Position numbers and translations under genes: made by a program
Assembly (NCBI RefSeq): GCF_019891395.1
Contig: NZ_CP078143.1
Span: forward strand, 1,464,001-1,528,000
Source of the DNA: Nitratireductor kimnyeongensis
Lineage (GTDB): Bacteria > Pseudomonadota > Alphaproteobacteria > Rhizobiales > Rhizobiaceae
Length of the DNA stretch: 64,000 nucleotides
Direction of reading: 5' to 3'
In this document: positions 1 through 9,610 of the stretch, piece after piece
How the letters are laid out: each line of letters opens with the position of its first letter
Position numbering within the stretch: position 1 is the first letter of the stretch
The notes under the pieces: model-generated
Seen by the model: the letters and a program-made list of their open reading frames with translations, nothing else
What the model was told of the DNA's origin: nothing
The model's database searches: none

Positions 1-185
1 TTTCAGACCCGCGGCAGGCTCTTTCGGATGCTCAATTGGTCACAGCCCGCATCGCACGGCATCTTGACAAAATGGGGGTCGATCCAGCCCTGTGGCTGCA
101 CGCTCTCGACACGCCACCGCGCGCGCTCTACCGCCTCTCCGAAGGAGAGCTTGGCGCATATCGGCTGGCAACGGTCGTGAACTGA
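1..185 (+). CDS. 3' end of a hypothetical protein (partial, runs off the left edge)
   Basis: A reading frame is open from the left edge of the window (first full codon at base 3) to a TGA at 183-185 and encodes 60 residues of a C-terminus. It contains MGVDPALWLHALDTPP and then LSEGELGAYRLAT. That pattern (a GVxP...TPP helix followed by a 'L-x-x-x-E-L-x-x-Y-x-L-x-T' tail) resembles the C-terminus of periplasmic ClpP-like proteins (COG3904) of rhizobia, where an Ala/Thr-Pro-Pro step precedes a final 'sxeELxxyrivT' strand. The family is an inference from this short tail only; no start or catalytic residues lie in the window. It converges on leuC with a 69-bp gap. Confidence 0.5.
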   Translation, partial: SDPRQALSDAQLVTARIARHLDKMGVDPALWLHALDTPPRALYRLSEGELGAYRLATVVN

Positions 186-254
186 AAAGCTGGCATGCAG
201 GGATCCCCCGCCTTGGCGGCGAGGGACCGTGCGAACAGAATGGTCAGCCCTTGG

Positions 255-1670
255 TCAGCCCTTGGGCCACTCGCGAATATCCACGAAGTGACCGGCAATA
301 GCCGCCGCAGCGGCCATGGCCGGCGAAACCAAGTGGGTACGGCCCTTGAAGCCCTGACGGCCCTCGAAATTGCGGTTCGAGGTGGAGGCGCAGCGCTCAC
401 CAGGCTTCAGGCGGTCGTCGTTCATGGCAAGGCACATGGAACAGCCCGGCTCACGCCAGTCGAAACCGGCCGCCTTGAAGATCTTGTCCAGACCTTCGGC
501 CTCGGCCTGTGCCTTAACGAGGCCAGAGCCTGGCACGATCATGGCATCAAGGCCGTCCCTGACCTTCTGACCTTCGGCGATCTTTGCAGCTTCACGCAGA
601 TCCTCGATGCGGCCATTGGTGCAGGAGCCGATAAAGACCCGGTCGACAGCGATGTCCGTGATCTTCGTACCCGGCGTGAGGCCCATATATTCGAGCGCCC
701 GTTTCTTCGAGAGACGCTTGGTTTCCTCGGGAATATCGTCCGGGTTCGGAACCACACCGGTGACGGAGATGACGTCTTCCGGCGATGACCCCCAGGTGAC
801 AATGGGTGGCAGATTGGCAGCGTCCAGCTTGACAACGCGATCATACTCCGCGCCCTCGTCGGTGCGCAGGGAATCCCAGTAGGCAAGCGCCATGTCCCAA
901 GCCTTGCCTTTCGGCGCGCGAGGGCGATCCTTGATATAGGCGTAGGTGGTCTCGTCCGGTGCGATGAGACCGGCGCGAGCGCCGCCTTCAATGGACATGT
1001 TGCAGACGGTCATGCGGCCTTCCATGGAGAGCGCACGGATCGCCTCGCCCGCATATTCCATGACATGGCCGGTGCCGCCGGCCGTGCCGATCTCACCGAT
1101 AATGGCGAGGATGATGTCTTTCGCGGTGACGCCGTCGGGCAGCATCCCGTCCACCTCGATCAGCATGTTCTTGGCGCGACGCTGAATGAGCGTCTGCGTG
1201 GCGAGCACATGCTCGACCTCGGACGTGCCGATACCGTGCGCCAGCGCACCGAAAGCGCCATGGGTGGAGGTGTGGCTATCGCCGCAAACGATGGTCATGC
1301 CCGGTAGAGTGAAACCCTGTTCGGGACCGACAATGTGCACAATTCCCTGACGCTCATCATTGGCGTCGTAATACTCAATGCCGAAATCGGCTGCATTCTT
1401 TGCCAGTGCTTCGACCTGGATGCGGCTTTCCGGATTCTTGATCCCGAATTTGCGGTCGGGCGAGGTCGGCACATTGTGATCGACCACGGCGAGCGTCTTT
1501 TCCGGATGGCGCACATTGCGGCTGGCCATGCGCAGGCCTTCAAAGGCCTGTGGGCTCGTCACTTCATGCACCAGGTGGCGGTCGATATAGAGCAGGCAGG
1601 TGCCGTCATCCTGCTGATCGACCAGATGGTCGTCGAAAATCTTGTCGTAGAGCGTGCGTGCTTTGGTCAT
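255..1670 (-). CDS. leuC: 3-isopropylmalate dehydratase large subunit
   Basis: LeuC with LeuD isomerises 2-isopropylmalate to 3-isopropylmalate in leucine synthesis, in the cytoplasm. The 471-residue product has normal family length. The aconitase-type [4Fe-4S] cluster ligands are visible: Cys in GSCTNGR (about residue 350) and the two Cys in [11 protein letters not shown] (about 410 and 413). The substrate-loop signature [20 protein letters not shown] is intact. I chose the ATG that gives [10 protein letters not shown] because an AGGG lies 9 nt upstream; an in-frame ATG three codons earlier (1679) has the same AGGG only 2 nt away, so it is less likely. No leuD is adjacent; in rhizobia leuC and leuD are usually separate, so this is not unusual. 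Confidence 0.97.
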   Translation of the reverse strand: MTKARTLYDKIFDDHLVDQQDDGTCLLYIDRHLVHEVTSPQAFEGLRMASRNVRHPEKTLAVVDHNVPTSPDRKFGIKNPESRIQVEALAKNAADFGIEYYDANDERQGIVHIVGPEQGFTLPGMTIVCGDSHTSTHGAFGALAHGIGTSEVEHVLATQTLIQRRAKNMLIEVDGMLPDGVTAKDIILAIIGEIGTAGGTGHVMEYAGEAIRALSMEGRMTVCNMSIEGGARAGLIAPDETTYAYIKDRPRAPKGKAWDMALAYWDSLRTDEGAEYDRVVKLDAANLPPIVTWGSSPEDVISVTGVVPNPDDIPEETKRLSKKRALEYMGLTPGTKITDIAVDRVFIGSCTNGRIEDLREAAKIAEGQKVRDGLDAMIVPGSGLVKAQAEAEGLDKIFKAAGFDWREPGCSMCLAMNDDRLKPGERCASTSNRNFEGRQGFKGRTHLVSPAMAAAAAIAGHFVDIREWPKG

Positions 1671-1931
1671 TTTGTTCATCCCTAGCGGAGCGAAATGGAA
1701 GGCTGGCCGGCTAATCTTGTGTCTCGTTGCATTCCCGCAAGGTGGGGTGGGAATGTCGAGCCGGTTGGCGTGTCCGCCTAAGGCAGTCGGCTCAGAAGCG
1801 AGCCGGAAACCCGCGCAAAAAAGCGGCTCGGCAGGCGCTTGACGTCCTGCAGAACAAAGTTCTTATAAGCCGGGTTTCCAAAAAGTGCTTCCATGAGAGG
1901 GCTAATACCAGCCTTTCATGGGATCGGCAAT

Positions 1932-2453
1932 CTATCCGTCTTTAGACCCGGATTGACCATTGCCCTTGTCTTTCGGTTTCTTCAGCTCGAGGCCAGTCTC
2001 TAGCCGCTGCATGAGCGCCAGAACGAGTGCGCCAAGAAAGCATGCCAGGCCGGCAATGACCCAGAGACCAAGCCCTGCTGCCAGTCCAGTGGCTGAGGCA
2101 AGCCACATTCCGGCCCCTGTGGTCAGACCGCGAATTTCACCCCGCTTAAAAATGATAAAGCCTGCGGCGAGAAAGGCGACGCCCGCGGTGATCGCCTCCA
2201 CGAGGCGGATGGGGTCGGCCTTCACCTGATCATCGCTAAAGATAGGCATGGCGACAATCTCGAGCGCGATGATTGCAAAAACGGCAGAGGCCAGACAAAC
2301 AAGCATGTGCGTTCGCAGACCGGCAGGTCTGTCGGCCATTTCACGCTCGAACCCCAAGATCCCGCCGAGCAGCACCGCCATAGCGAGCCGCGCCGCGATG
2401 ACCTGCCATTGCAAAGTGGTCTGGGGGGTGAATTCGGCAAGCAGAGCATCCAT
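1932..2453 (-). CDS. MgtC/SapB-family inner-membrane protein
   Basis: The 173-residue product matches the MgtC/SapB fold: an N-terminal region with four to five transmembrane helices and the family signature 'LLGGILGFEREMADRPAGLR' at about residues 25-45, followed by 'LVCLASAVF' and 'EAITAGVAFLAAGFI'. MgtC-type proteins are linked to Mg2+ limitation and to control of ATP synthase in intracellular bacteria; this short version lacks the C-terminal ACT-like domain of true MgtC, so it is best called YhiD/SapB-like with unknown role. It ends in a charged Lys/Gly/Ser tail. It lies 43 bp downstream of the ABC permease on the same strand and may be read through from it. The chosen ATG has no strong ribosome site; a longer upstream frame would overlap the permease gene. 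Confidence 0.85.
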   Translation of the reverse strand: MDALLAEFTPQTTLQWQVIAARLAMAVLLGGILGFEREMADRPAGLRTHMLVCLASAVFAIIALEIVAMPIFSDDQVKADPIRLVEAITAGVAFLAAGFIIFKRGEIRGLTTGAGMWLASATGLAAGLGLWVIAGLACFLGALVLALMQRLETGLELKKPKDKGNGQSGSKDG

Positions 2454-2496
2454 GGGACATGAATGCTCTGGAAGCGGCAAAGTTCCCGTCGCAGCC

Positions 2497-3318
2497 CTAA
2501 CGCTGCTGCTGGCTCCTGCGCATGCGCTGTTCAAGTGCACGGAGCGCAAGCGAAAGGCCGACTGTCAGGATCAGGTAGATATAGGCGACGATCGAATAAG
2601 TCTCGAAAAAGCGGAAAGAGCCGGATGCATAAATCTTGCCCATCTGGGTGATGTCGGCGACGCCAAGCACGGAGACAAGCGACGAATCCTTCACCATCGC
2701 TACAAAATCGTTCCCAAGCGGCGGTAGGATTGTTCGGATCGCCTGCGGTAGTATGATCAGACGAAAGCGCTGGAAACGCGAAAGGCCGAGCGCTTTGGCG
2801 GCTTCGACCTGCCCCTCATCGACCGACTGGATACCCGCGCGAAATACCTCGGCGATGAACGCGGAATAACCGATGGTGAGAGCGATGATTGCGCGCCACA
2901 AAAGCGAGATGTCGCGGACTTTGAGCTCATCAAGAAGACCGGCCTCTTGCAATGACGCAGTCATCGCATTCCATCCGGTCACCACAATGGGCACACCGGC
3001 AAAAGCGATCCAGAAAAGGAGAACAAGTACCGGCACGCCACGAATGATCTCCACGTAAAAACGCGCAATCTGACGCAGCGCGAGCGAACCGGAAAGGCTC
3101 ATCAGGGCGATGCCGAGCCCGACCGCTGTGGCAAGCATGAAACCCACCACGGTAACGAAAACGGTGATGCCGATGCCCCTGGAGACGATTGTGAAGACCT
3201 GCGCATAGAGTTCGCTGGCGGCAATCAGAATCGCAACGATCAGAGCCATCCCCCCGGCAGCAACCAGCCACCAGGGAAAATCCCGCTTGGCTGTGGGCCG
3301 GGGAGACGTCACCGCCAC
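2497..3318 (-). CDS. Polar amino-acid ABC transporter permease
   Basis: This 273-residue protein is a HisM/GlnP-type permease: an N-terminal membrane helix (residues 17-38), further helices, and the conserved cytoplasmic EAA loop reading EVFRAGIQSVDEGQVEAAKALG followed by LPQAIRTILPPLGNDF at about 170-210, the contact site for the ATPase. It forms the membrane part of an importer for a polar amino acid together with the binding protein encoded 63 bp upstream on the same strand. No ATP-binding subunit is encoded next to them, so the ATPase must be supplied from elsewhere. Substrate cannot be read from the sequence. Confidence 0.93.
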   Translation of the reverse strand: MAVTSPRPTAKRDFPWWLVAAGGMALIVAILIAASELYAQVFTIVSRGIGITVFVTVVGFMLATAVGLGIALMSLSGSLALRQIARFYVEIIRGVPVLVLLFWIAFAGVPIVVTGWNAMTASLQEAGLLDELKVRDISLLWRAIIALTIGYSAFIAEVFRAGIQSVDEGQVEAAKALGLSRFQRFRLIILPQAIRTILPPLGNDFVAMVKDSSLVSVLGVADITQMGKIYASGSFRFFETYSIVAYIYLILTVGLSLALRALEQRMRRSQQQR

Positions 3319-3381
3319 TTGCTCGAAAAGCTTCTCGAAAGACAGGCGGACAGGCCGGCAGAACGAGGACCAACCAAAGCC

Positions 3382-4188
3382 CTATTCACCCATCTTGTAT
3401 TCGAGGAACCATGTCCTGTTGAGTGCCTCCAGCGTGCCATCCGCCTTCATCGATGCGATAGCCGTGTTGATGGGCGCGACGAGATCGGATCCCTTGGCGA
3501 AAATGAAACCGAAATCTTCCGAACCCAGGGGCTCGCCGAGAAGCTTCAAGGTTCCGTTCGAGGCATCCACATAGCCCTGTCCACCCGTGCTGTCGGTCAA
3601 AACCACATCCACATCACCCGCACGCAGAGCCTGTACGGACGCGCCAAAAGTTTCGAACAGCTTGATGCGTGGGTTGGCCTCATCGCCGTCGAGCACCTCG
3701 TAGACGCCAGTGTAGAATGGCGATGTTCCGGGTTGCGCGCCCATCAAACCATCTTCATAGGCAGCGAAGCTTTTCGCGTCGGAGAAATTTTTCTCGTCGC
3801 TGCGCACGAGCATGTACATTTCGGAGCGCATGTAGGGGTCAGAGAAGTCCACCTTTTCCTTGCGGTCGTCGCGGATGGTGATACCCGTCATACCCATATC
3901 GTACTGTCCGTCGGAAACAGATTGGATCATCGCGTCCCAACTCGTGTTCTGGTAGGTGACCTTGAAGTTGAGCCGCTTGGCGATCTCGTTCACTGCATCA
4001 TATTCCCAGCCGACCTGCTCGCCTGAGTTGGGATCGATGAACTGCAGTGGCGGATATGCGTTCTCGGTGACCACGACGACCTCGCGGCCTTCAAGATCCG
4101 GCAGATCCTCGGCAAACGCAGAATAACCAGAGACCGCGAAAACTGAAGCCGCGAAGGACGCAGCCAGAAGGGGCGTACGCAACGTCAT
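3382..4188 (-). CDS. Amino-acid ABC transporter substrate-binding protein (periplasmic)
   Basis: A 268-residue SBP_bac_3-family binding protein. The first ~26 residues form a Sec signal peptide ([18 protein letters not shown]... cleaved near AFA/EDLPD). The mature part begins with the typical strand '[18 protein letters not shown]' and carries '[14 protein letters not shown]', '[21 protein letters not shown]' and '[14 protein letters not shown]', all standard for polar amino-acid binding proteins. The start at 4188 has GGGAGA 7 nt upstream and gives a clean signal peptide; the ten-residue extension upstream does not. It is first in a minus-strand operon with the permease and perhaps the MgtC-like gene. 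Confidence 0.93.
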   Translation of the reverse strand: MTLRTPLLAASFAASVFAVSGYSAFAEDLPDLEGREVVVVTENAYPPLQFIDPNSGEQVGWEYDAVNEIAKRLNFKVTYQNTSWDAMIQSVSDGQYDMGMTGITIRDDRKEKVDFSDPYMRSEMYMLVRSDEKNFSDAKSFAAYEDGLMGAQPGTSPFYTGVYEVLDGDEANPRIKLFETFGASVQALRAGDVDVVLTDSTGGQGYVDASNGTLKLLGEPLGSEDFGFIFAKGSDLVAPINTAIASMKADGTLEALNRTWFLEYKMGE

Positions 4189-4311
4189 AACCAATCTCCC
4201 TGTGACGGGCCGATGCACGGCCGGGTGATTGCTTTTCCTTAAAGCAGAGTGTTTTCGAGTAAAAGAGCCAGAGAGGCGTCAAAAGCTGGGGAAGCGGGAT
4301 CTCCAAATGCA

Positions 4312-4337
4312 AAAAGGCGCACCGAAGCGCGCCTTTT
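4312..4337 (-). terminator. Rho-independent terminator of rplS
   Basis: AAAAGGCGC and GCGCCTTTT pair across an 8-nt loop (4321-4328). Read on the minus strand the stem is followed by TTTTTGCATTT, so it ends transcription 24 bp after the rplS stop codon and separates it from the ABC transporter genes. Confidence 0.85.
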
Positions 4338-4361
4338 CGAGAATTTCGATAACGAGTCTGA

Positions 4362-4886
4362 CTATTCAGCGTTGTTCTCAGCGGCAGCAGCTTCCTGTGC
4401 CTTGGCAGCATCTTCAGCAGCCTTCTCGGCGGCGAGCGCCTCGGCTGCAGCAACCTTCTCGGCCTCGATGCGGGCTTTTTCTTCGGCCGCGGCCTGACGC
4501 ACGGCGTCGTTCAGGCGGCGTGCGCGCACGCTGGTGTTCTCGGTGATACGAGCCGACTTGCCGCGGCGATCGCGCAGGTAGTAGAGCTTCGCACGGCGAA
4601 CCTTACCGCGGCGAACCACCTCGACACCCTCGACGAGAGGGGAGTAAACTGGGAACACACGCTCGACGCCTTCACCATAGGAAATCTTGCGAACGGTGAA
4701 ATTTTCCTGGAAGCCGGAACCGGAACGGGCAATGCAAACGCCTTCATAGGCCTGAACGCGGGTGCGCGTGCCTTCGGTGATGCGCACCAGAACGCGAACC
4801 GTGTCGCCGGGCTGGAATTCGGGAAGCTGACGCTGTGCAGCAATCTTCTCGGCCTGCTCGGCCTCGAGCTGACGGATAATGTCCAT
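4362..4886 (-). CDS. rplS: 50S ribosomal protein L19 with C-terminal extension
   Basis: L19 sits at the interface of the 30S and 50S subunits. Residues 1-~120 are canonical ([68 protein letters not shown]). The last ~50 residues are an Ala/Glu/Lys-rich helical tail, which lengthens the protein to 174 residues against ~115 in E. coli; such tails are usual in rhizobial L19. Start 4886 has GAGGA 7 nt upstream and matches the family N-terminus; an upstream in-frame ATG at 4928 would add 14 non-conserved residues. Same strand as trmD and rimM, 196 bp downstream of trmD, the usual ribosome/tRNA-modification block. Confidence 0.97.
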   Translation of the reverse strand: MDIIRQLEAEQAEKIAAQRQLPEFQPGDTVRVLVRITEGTRTRVQAYEGVCIARSGSGFQENFTVRKISYGEGVERVFPVYSPLVEGVEVVRRGKVRRAKLYYLRDRRGKSARITENTSVRARRLNDAVRQAAAEEKARIEAEKVAAAEALAAEKAAEDAAKAQEAAAAENNAE

Positions 4887-5082
4887 CTCTGTGTCCTCTT
4901 GTTCTTCGCGAACCGTCAGAGCGCTCATCCCAAGGGCAGTCTCAAGACCGCCTGAAGAGTGCCCTCCAGAAGGAGGAACAGGAGCGAATTCACGTTTCTT
5001 TGATTAAATCCAAACCGGCCATGGCCGTTTACGTGCGGCGCACATACACGACATTCCCGCCGGAATCAACATGAGAGACGCC

Positions 5083-5781
5083 TCAATCGCGGTTTTCGTA
5101 GCGTTCCCAGAGGTCCGCGCGACGCTCTCGCGTCAGCCTTTCCGCCTCGCCGCGGCGCCACCCCGCGATTTTCGCATGATTGCCGGAAAGCAGAACATCA
5201 GGGATTGGCCGCCCCTCGAAAATCTGCGGGCGCGTGTACTGAGGATGCTCCAGAAGCCCGCCTTCAAAGCTCTCCTCCTCGCCCGACGCGTTATTGCCCA
5301 TGACGCCCGGCAGAAGACGGATCACAGCATCGAGCAGGACCAGAGCCGCCGGTTCCCCTCCCGACAATATGTAATCGCCGATGGAAACTTCTTCCAGATC
5401 ACGCGCTTCGATCACGCGCTGGTCGACCCCCTCAAACCGCCCGCACAGGATCATTGCTCCTGGCCCAGAAGCCAGTTCCCGCACCCGCTTCTGGTCGAGG
5501 GGACGCCCTCGCGGGCTCATCAAGAGGCGCGGACGCGGGTCATCAGCCGGGGCGGCATGATCGATGGCGCGTGCAAGAACGTCGGCACGCATCACCATGC
5601 CGGCCCCACCGCCGGCGGGCGTGTCATCCACATTGCGGTGTCTCGTAGTGGCAAAGTCGCGGATCTGGACCGTTTCCAGCGACCATTTGCCATCCTCGCG
5701 CGCCTTTCCTGCGAGCGAGAGATCGAGTGATCCTGGGAACATTTCTGGATAAAGCGTGAGAATGGTCGCGCGGAACGTCAC
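5083..5781 (-). CDS. trmD: tRNA (guanine37-N1)-methyltransferase
   Basis: TrmD methylates G37 of tRNAs that read CUN, CCN and CGG codons, preventing +1 frameshifts. The 232-residue protein has the SPOUT trefoil-knot signatures: '[16 protein letters not shown]' (about 54-69), '[14 protein letters not shown]' (112-125) and '[31 protein letters not shown]' (132-162). The C-terminal linker domain ends in [11 protein letters not shown]. The start codon overlaps the rimM stop by 4 bp (ATGA), so the two are translationally coupled. Confidence 0.97.
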   Translation of the reverse strand: MTFRATILTLYPEMFPGSLDLSLAGKAREDGKWSLETVQIRDFATTRHRNVDDTPAGGGAGMVMRADVLARAIDHAAPADDPRPRLLMSPRGRPLDQKRVRELASGPGAMILCGRFEGVDQRVIEARDLEEVSIGDYILSGGEPAALVLLDAVIRLLPGVMGNNASGEEESFEGGLLEHPQYTRPQIFEGRPIPDVLLSGNHAKIAGWRRGEAERLTRERRADLWERYENRD

Positions 5782-6341
5782 GAGCTGTCTCCCTCACGCG
5801 GCATCTCGGGATCTTCGACTTCTATCAGGCCAGCCGCAACGAGGTCGATCTCGATTTCGCCCTTTGAAACACGGACGTTGGGCACAGCCGCATGGGTGAA
5901 TGGAACCATCGCCGAGCCGCCTTCGGACAGCAAAACTTCGAGAATGTCACCGCCCCCGAAATTGTGCAGCGCTCGCACCTTACCGACATGCTCTCCCGCA
6001 CCATCGACAACCGCGATCCCGATCAGATCGGTGTGATAAAATTCCTCTTCCTCGAGATCATCCGGCAACGCCTCGCGCTCGACATACAAGCTCGTTCCGT
6101 TCAAGGCCTCCGCGGCGTTGCGGTCGCTAATGTCGGCAAAGCGCACCACAACCACGTTCTTCGCTGACCTCACATTGAGAATGGTCAGAGTACGCCCATC
6201 GTCCGTGGTCAGCGGCCCATAATCTCCGATAGCCAGAGGGTCGGCGGTGAAGGCCTTGACGCGCACCTCTCCACGCAAGCCCTGCGGGGCACCGACTACA
6301 CCGAGCTGAATGCGGGTATCGCTTGTCTTCTGTTTGTTCAT
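5778..6341 (-). CDS. rimM: Ribosome maturation factor RimM
   Basis: RimM binds S19 and assists maturation of the 30S head and 16S rRNA processing. The 187-residue product has the N-terminal RimM barrel starting '[20 protein letters not shown]' and the C-terminal PRC barrel ('[20 protein letters not shown]', '[18 protein letters not shown]'). Downstream it overlaps trmD by 4 bp. It is 50 bp downstream of zapA on the same strand, so zapA-rimM-trmD and perhaps rplS could share a transcript. Confidence 0.96.
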   Translation of the reverse strand: MNKQKTSDTRIQLGVVGAPQGLRGEVRVKAFTADPLAIGDYGPLTTDDGRTLTILNVRSAKNVVVVRFADISDRNAAEALNGTSLYVEREALPDDLEEEEFYHTDLIGIAVVDGAGEHVGKVRALHNFGGGDILEVLLSEGGSAMVPFTHAAVPNVRVSKGEIEIDLVAAGLIEVEDPEMPREGDSS

Positions 6342-6391
6342 TTGCCTGATTTGCCACGACGCCGTTTGGAAAAACAGGCTTATGCGCCGTT

Positions 6392-6754
6392 TTACGGCTT
6401 TCCGGCAAGCTTTCCGGCGAGACTTTCCATGCGCGCGGCGAGATCGTTGAGCGCGCCGGTCACTGCCGCATCGTTCTTGCCGGATTGGCTGAGCGCCTCG
6501 TCACGGGTCTTGCGCAGGGACGCGACCTCTCCCTCCATGGTGCGCATCCGCTTCTGCAGCTCCGAGAGCTCGTCCATCACCATGATCCCGGCCATGACTG
6601 CCAACCGGTGGTCTCCGATCTCACCGAAGGAATCTTTCAGATGCGTGATGTATCGGTCGAAGCGCTGCGCAAGATTAACGAGGTGATCTTCCTGCCCCTC
6701 ATCGCAGGCCATGCGATAGGACTTACCGTCGATCGTGACTGTAACCTGTGCCAT
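6392..6754 (-). CDS. zapA: Cell division protein ZapA
   Basis: ZapA binds FtsZ and bundles protofilaments at the division ring. The 120-residue protein starts with the ZapA head 'AQVTVTIDGKSYRMACDEGQE', then 'LAQRFDRYITHLKDSFG' and 'RLAVMAGIMVMDELSELQKRMR', and continues as a coiled coil for tetramer formation (about 60-95), with a short Ala/Ser-rich tail. It follows the DUF4164 gene by only 8 bp on the same strand, a pairing common in Rhizobiales. The 6S RNA gene often found after zapA in this order was not recognised here: rimM follows directly. Confidence 0.93.
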   Translation of the reverse strand: MAQVTVTIDGKSYRMACDEGQEDHLVNLAQRFDRYITHLKDSFGEIGDHRLAVMAGIMVMDELSELQKRMRTMEGEVASLRKTRDEALSQSGKNDAAVTGALNDLAARMESLAGKLAGKP

Positions 6755-6762
6755 CGCCCGCC

Positions 6763-7035
6763 CTACCGATCCAGCACGGCACGGATTGTCTCCATAGCCG
6801 TGACCAAACGCCGCGAGACTTCGCGGTTTACCTCTTCGAGACGCTTGGCGCGTGCCTCGGACTTATCGATCTCTTGAGCGAGACGCGCGCGGTCCGTGTT
6901 CATGCGCTGCAATTCGGCATCGGAATCCGCGACAGCGCGATCCCGTTCCATGCGCGCATCTACTGCATCCTCCAGCGAAGACAACGCCTTGCTCAGGCGG
7001 TCGATCGCTTCTTTGGGCGTGCTTTCACCACTCAT
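6763..7035 (-). CDS. DUF4164 family coiled-coil protein
   Basis: A 90-residue, highly charged, nearly all-helical protein. Residues 8-80 have coiled-coil heptads (LSKALSSLEDAVDARMERDRAV, RMNTDRARLAQEIDKSEARAKRLEEVNREVSRRL). It belongs to the small DUF4164 family found beside zapA in alphaproteobacteria; the function is unknown, and a role with ZapA in the divisome is only suggested by the neighbourhood. Start 7035 (MSGESTPKEAI) has a G-rich ribosome site upstream; the longer frame to 7095 adds a non-conserved segment. Confidence 0.82.
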   Translation of the reverse strand: MSGESTPKEAIDRLSKALSSLEDAVDARMERDRAVADSDAELQRMNTDRARLAQEIDKSEARAKRLEEVNREVSRRLVTAMETIRAVLDR

Positions 7036-7373
7036 GGTCGCCACCCCCCGTCGCACATTCCGGAGACAAGCCAGCCACCCATGCGGCCGAGGCATGCGGT
7101 CTCAGGAAATGTTTTGACACAGGCAATCTTGCTTACTCTCATCCGCCCAGTGACGCACCCGGACCTGTGCCGGCAGACAAATGCACGACAGCTTTCAGGA
7201 AGCCTCGGCTGCGAATCGCTGGCCTTACTAACCAGTTACGCCGAAAAGATTAGGCGCCGTGTGAACGTTCCGTCAACAAAACACGTCGGCTAATCCCCCA
7301 AAATGCTGTAACAAGGTTGATACAAAATTCCCCTTCCCCAGCGGTAGGAAAACGCCTGCAAACCGTCCCTTTG
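7036..7373. other. Intergenic region between zapA operon and tkt
   Basis: No gene is recognised in these 338 bp. The region must hold divergent promoters for the DUF4164-zapA operon and tkt. A TTGACA at 7114-7119 is followed 17 nt later by a weak TCTCAT, so a second plus-strand promoter or a small RNA is possible, but I cannot assign an RNA family. Confidence 0.4.
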
Positions 7374-7401
7374 TTGACTTCAAGGCCGCAACTGCTATGT
7401 G
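7374..7401 (+). promoter_or_regulatory. Candidate sigma-70 promoter of tkt
   Basis: TTGACT (7374-7379), a 16-nt spacer and TATGTG (7396-7401). Transcription would start near 7408, giving a leader of about 70 nt before the tkt start at 7480. Because the -10 box overlaps the most upstream in-frame ATG, it also argues against the longer tkt reading. Confidence 0.5.
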
Positions 7402-7479
7402 TCGCCTGCTTTTTCCAAAGGGCCCGGACTGCCTGAGCAGTCTGCCCGACAACTGCCGAAAGCGGACCAGCGAGCAATC

Positions 7480-9474
7480 ATGATCTCACGCGACAAACAC
7501 GACCGGATGGCCAATGCGATCCGCTTCCTTTCTATGGACGCGGTGGAGAAGGCCAATTCGGGCCACCCCGGCCTGCCGATGGGGGCTGCAGACATTGCCA
7601 CCGTGCTTTTCACCCGCTTCATGAAGCACGATCCCAAGAACCCGGATTGGGCCGACCGCGACCGGTTCGTCCTGTCCGCCGGTCACGGGTCTATGCTCCT
7701 TTATTCTCTGCTTTACCTGCTTGGCTATGAAGATATCACGATCGATGAGATCAAGAACTTTCGCCAACTCGGCTCGCGCACGGCCGGCCATCCTGAGTTT
7801 GGTCACGCGGCCGGCATCGAAACGACGACCGGGCCGCTCGGCCAAGGCCTGGCGAATTCCGTCGGTATGGCGATCGCCGAACGCATTCTGAATGCGCGCT
7901 TCGGCGATGATCTCGTTGACCATTACACCTATGTTCTGGCCGGCGACGGCTGCCTGATGGAGGGCATTAGCCAAGAAGCGCTGACGCTTGCCGGGCACCT
8001 CAAGCTCAGCAAGTTGATCGTCCTGTTCGACGACAACCAGATCTCCATCGACGGTTCCACCTCGCTGACAGACTCCACCGACCAGTGCGAACGCTTCGAG
8101 GCTTCGGGCTGGAACACAATGCGCATCGACGGACATGACCCGGATGCGATTGCCGGTGCCATCGAAGCTGCGAAGAAGGCCGACAAACCAACCCTGATCG
8201 CCTGCCGCACGACCATCGGCTTCGGCGCGCCGTCCAAATCCGGCACCGCAAAGGTGCACGGCTCCCCGCTCGGCTCAGAGGAGATCGCCGGCGCACGCAA
8301 GGCGCTTGGCTGGGACGCCGAACCTTTCGTTGTTCCTTCCGACATTCTCGACGACTGGCGCCTGGCTGGTCTCCATTCGGCCAAGGAGCGCAAGGCCTGG
8401 GAAGACCGTCTAGCGGCTGCAGACGCGGAGACACGCGGCGAATTCGAGCGCCGCATGCGCGGAGACCTGCCAGAAACCTTCTCGACTGCCATGCTCGAAT
8501 ACAAGGAAAAGCTTGCAGCCGAGCCTCCAAAGGTGGCGAGCCGAAAGGCTTCGGAAATGGCACTCGAGGCCATCAACGCCGTGCTGCCTGAGACCATCGG
8601 CGGCTCCGCGGATCTGACCGGCTCGAACAACACCAAGACCAGTCAGACCGGCCCCATCAGCGCCGACGACTTTTCCGGCCGCTATGTCCATTATGGCATC
8701 CGCGAGCACGGCATGGCCGCCGCCATGAACGGCATGACGCTGCATGGTGGAATCATCCCTTATGGCGGCACCTTCCTGACTTTTTCGGACTACGCCCGCC
8801 CGGCGATGCGTCTCGCCTCACTGATGCAGATCCGTTCCATCTTCGTGATGACGCATGATTCCATCGGTCTCGGCGAGGACGGCCCGACCCACCAGCCGGT
8901 GGAACATCTGGCCGCGCTACGCGCAATCCCCAACCATCTCGTGTTTCGCCCGGCGGACGCGATCGAAACCGCGGAATGCTGGCAAGTGGCCATCGAAAGC
9001 CGCGATGCACCATCCACACTCGCCCTCTCGCGCCAGAACCTCGCGCCTGTACGAACCAGCCACGAGGCTGACAATCTCAGCGCGCGCGGCGCCTACGAGC
9101 TCGCAGGTTCGGAAGACGACGCCAAGGTGACACTCTTCGCCACCGGCTCGGAAGTGGAAGCGGCGATGAAGGCAAAGGCTCTGCTTGATGCCGCCGGTCA
9201 TCCGGCCCGCGTTGTCTCCGTGCCCTGTTTCGAATTGTTCGAGCAGCAAAGCGATGATTACCGCAAGGCGGTGATCGGCGACGCCCCGGTGAAGGTGGCA
9301 ATCGAAGCCGGTATCCGTCAGGGCTGGGACGCAATCATCGGTTCTGACGGTATCTTCATCGGCATGACGGGGTTCGGCGCCAGCGGGCCCGCTCCGGAAC
9401 TCTACAAGCATTTCGGCATCACCGCTGAGGCTGCTGCAAACGCCGCTCAGAAGCGCCTGACAGAAGTCGGTTGA
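7480..9474 (+). CDS. tkt: Transketolase
   Basis: Transketolase moves two-carbon ketol units in the pentose phosphate pathway using thiamine diphosphate. The 664-residue protein has normal length. Visible motifs: '[25 protein letters not shown]' near the N-terminus, the ThDP-binding '[20 protein letters not shown]...DDN' (about 155-187), '[11 protein letters not shown]' and '[17 protein letters not shown]' (the catalytic Glu region) and '[17 protein letters not shown]'. Start MISRDKHDR matches the family N-terminus. It opens a plus-strand central-carbon cluster: tkt, gap, pgk, fba. Confidence 0.97.
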   Translation: MISRDKHDRMANAIRFLSMDAVEKANSGHPGLPMGAADIATVLFTRFMKHDPKNPDWADRDRFVLSAGHGSMLLYSLLYLLGYEDITIDEIKNFRQLGSRTAGHPEFGHAAGIETTTGPLGQGLANSVGMAIAERILNARFGDDLVDHYTYVLAGDGCLMEGISQEALTLAGHLKLSKLIVLFDDNQISIDGSTSLTDSTDQCERFEASGWNTMRIDGHDPDAIAGAIEAAKKADKPTLIACRTTIGFGAPSKSGTAKVHGSPLGSEEIAGARKALGWDAEPFVVPSDILDDWRLAGLHSAKERKAWEDRLAAADAETRGEFERRMRGDLPETFSTAMLEYKEKLAAEPPKVASRKASEMALEAINAVLPETIGGSADLTGSNNTKTSQTGPISADDFSGRYVHYGIREHGMAAAMNGMTLHGGIIPYGGTFLTFSDYARPAMRLASLMQIRSIFVMTHDSIGLGEDGPTHQPVEHLAALRAIPNHLVFRPADAIETAECWQVAIESRDAPSTLALSRQNLAPVRTSHEADNLSARGAYELAGSEDDAKVTLFATGSEVEAAMKAKALLDAAGHPARVVSVPCFELFEQQSDDYRKAVIGDAPVKVAIEAGIRQGWDAIIGSDGIFIGMTGFGASGPAPELYKHFGITAEAAANAAQKRLTEVG

Positions 9475-9610
9475 AACCGATATCAGGCTTGTGCCCTCTC
9501 GGGGCGGACGAATGCCCGCCCCAGCATCTGGATTCTCGACGCGGACGCCGCTATGAAACGGCGTCTCCTTCCGTGCCTGTGCACGGCCACCCACTCCCCG
9601 GAGGAAGTTC

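Noticed and set aside
7036..7480. Possible 6S RNA gene near zapA
   Set aside because: 6S RNA is often near zapA in this order, but I could not find the characteristic central bubble or closing stem; only promoter-like boxes were seen.
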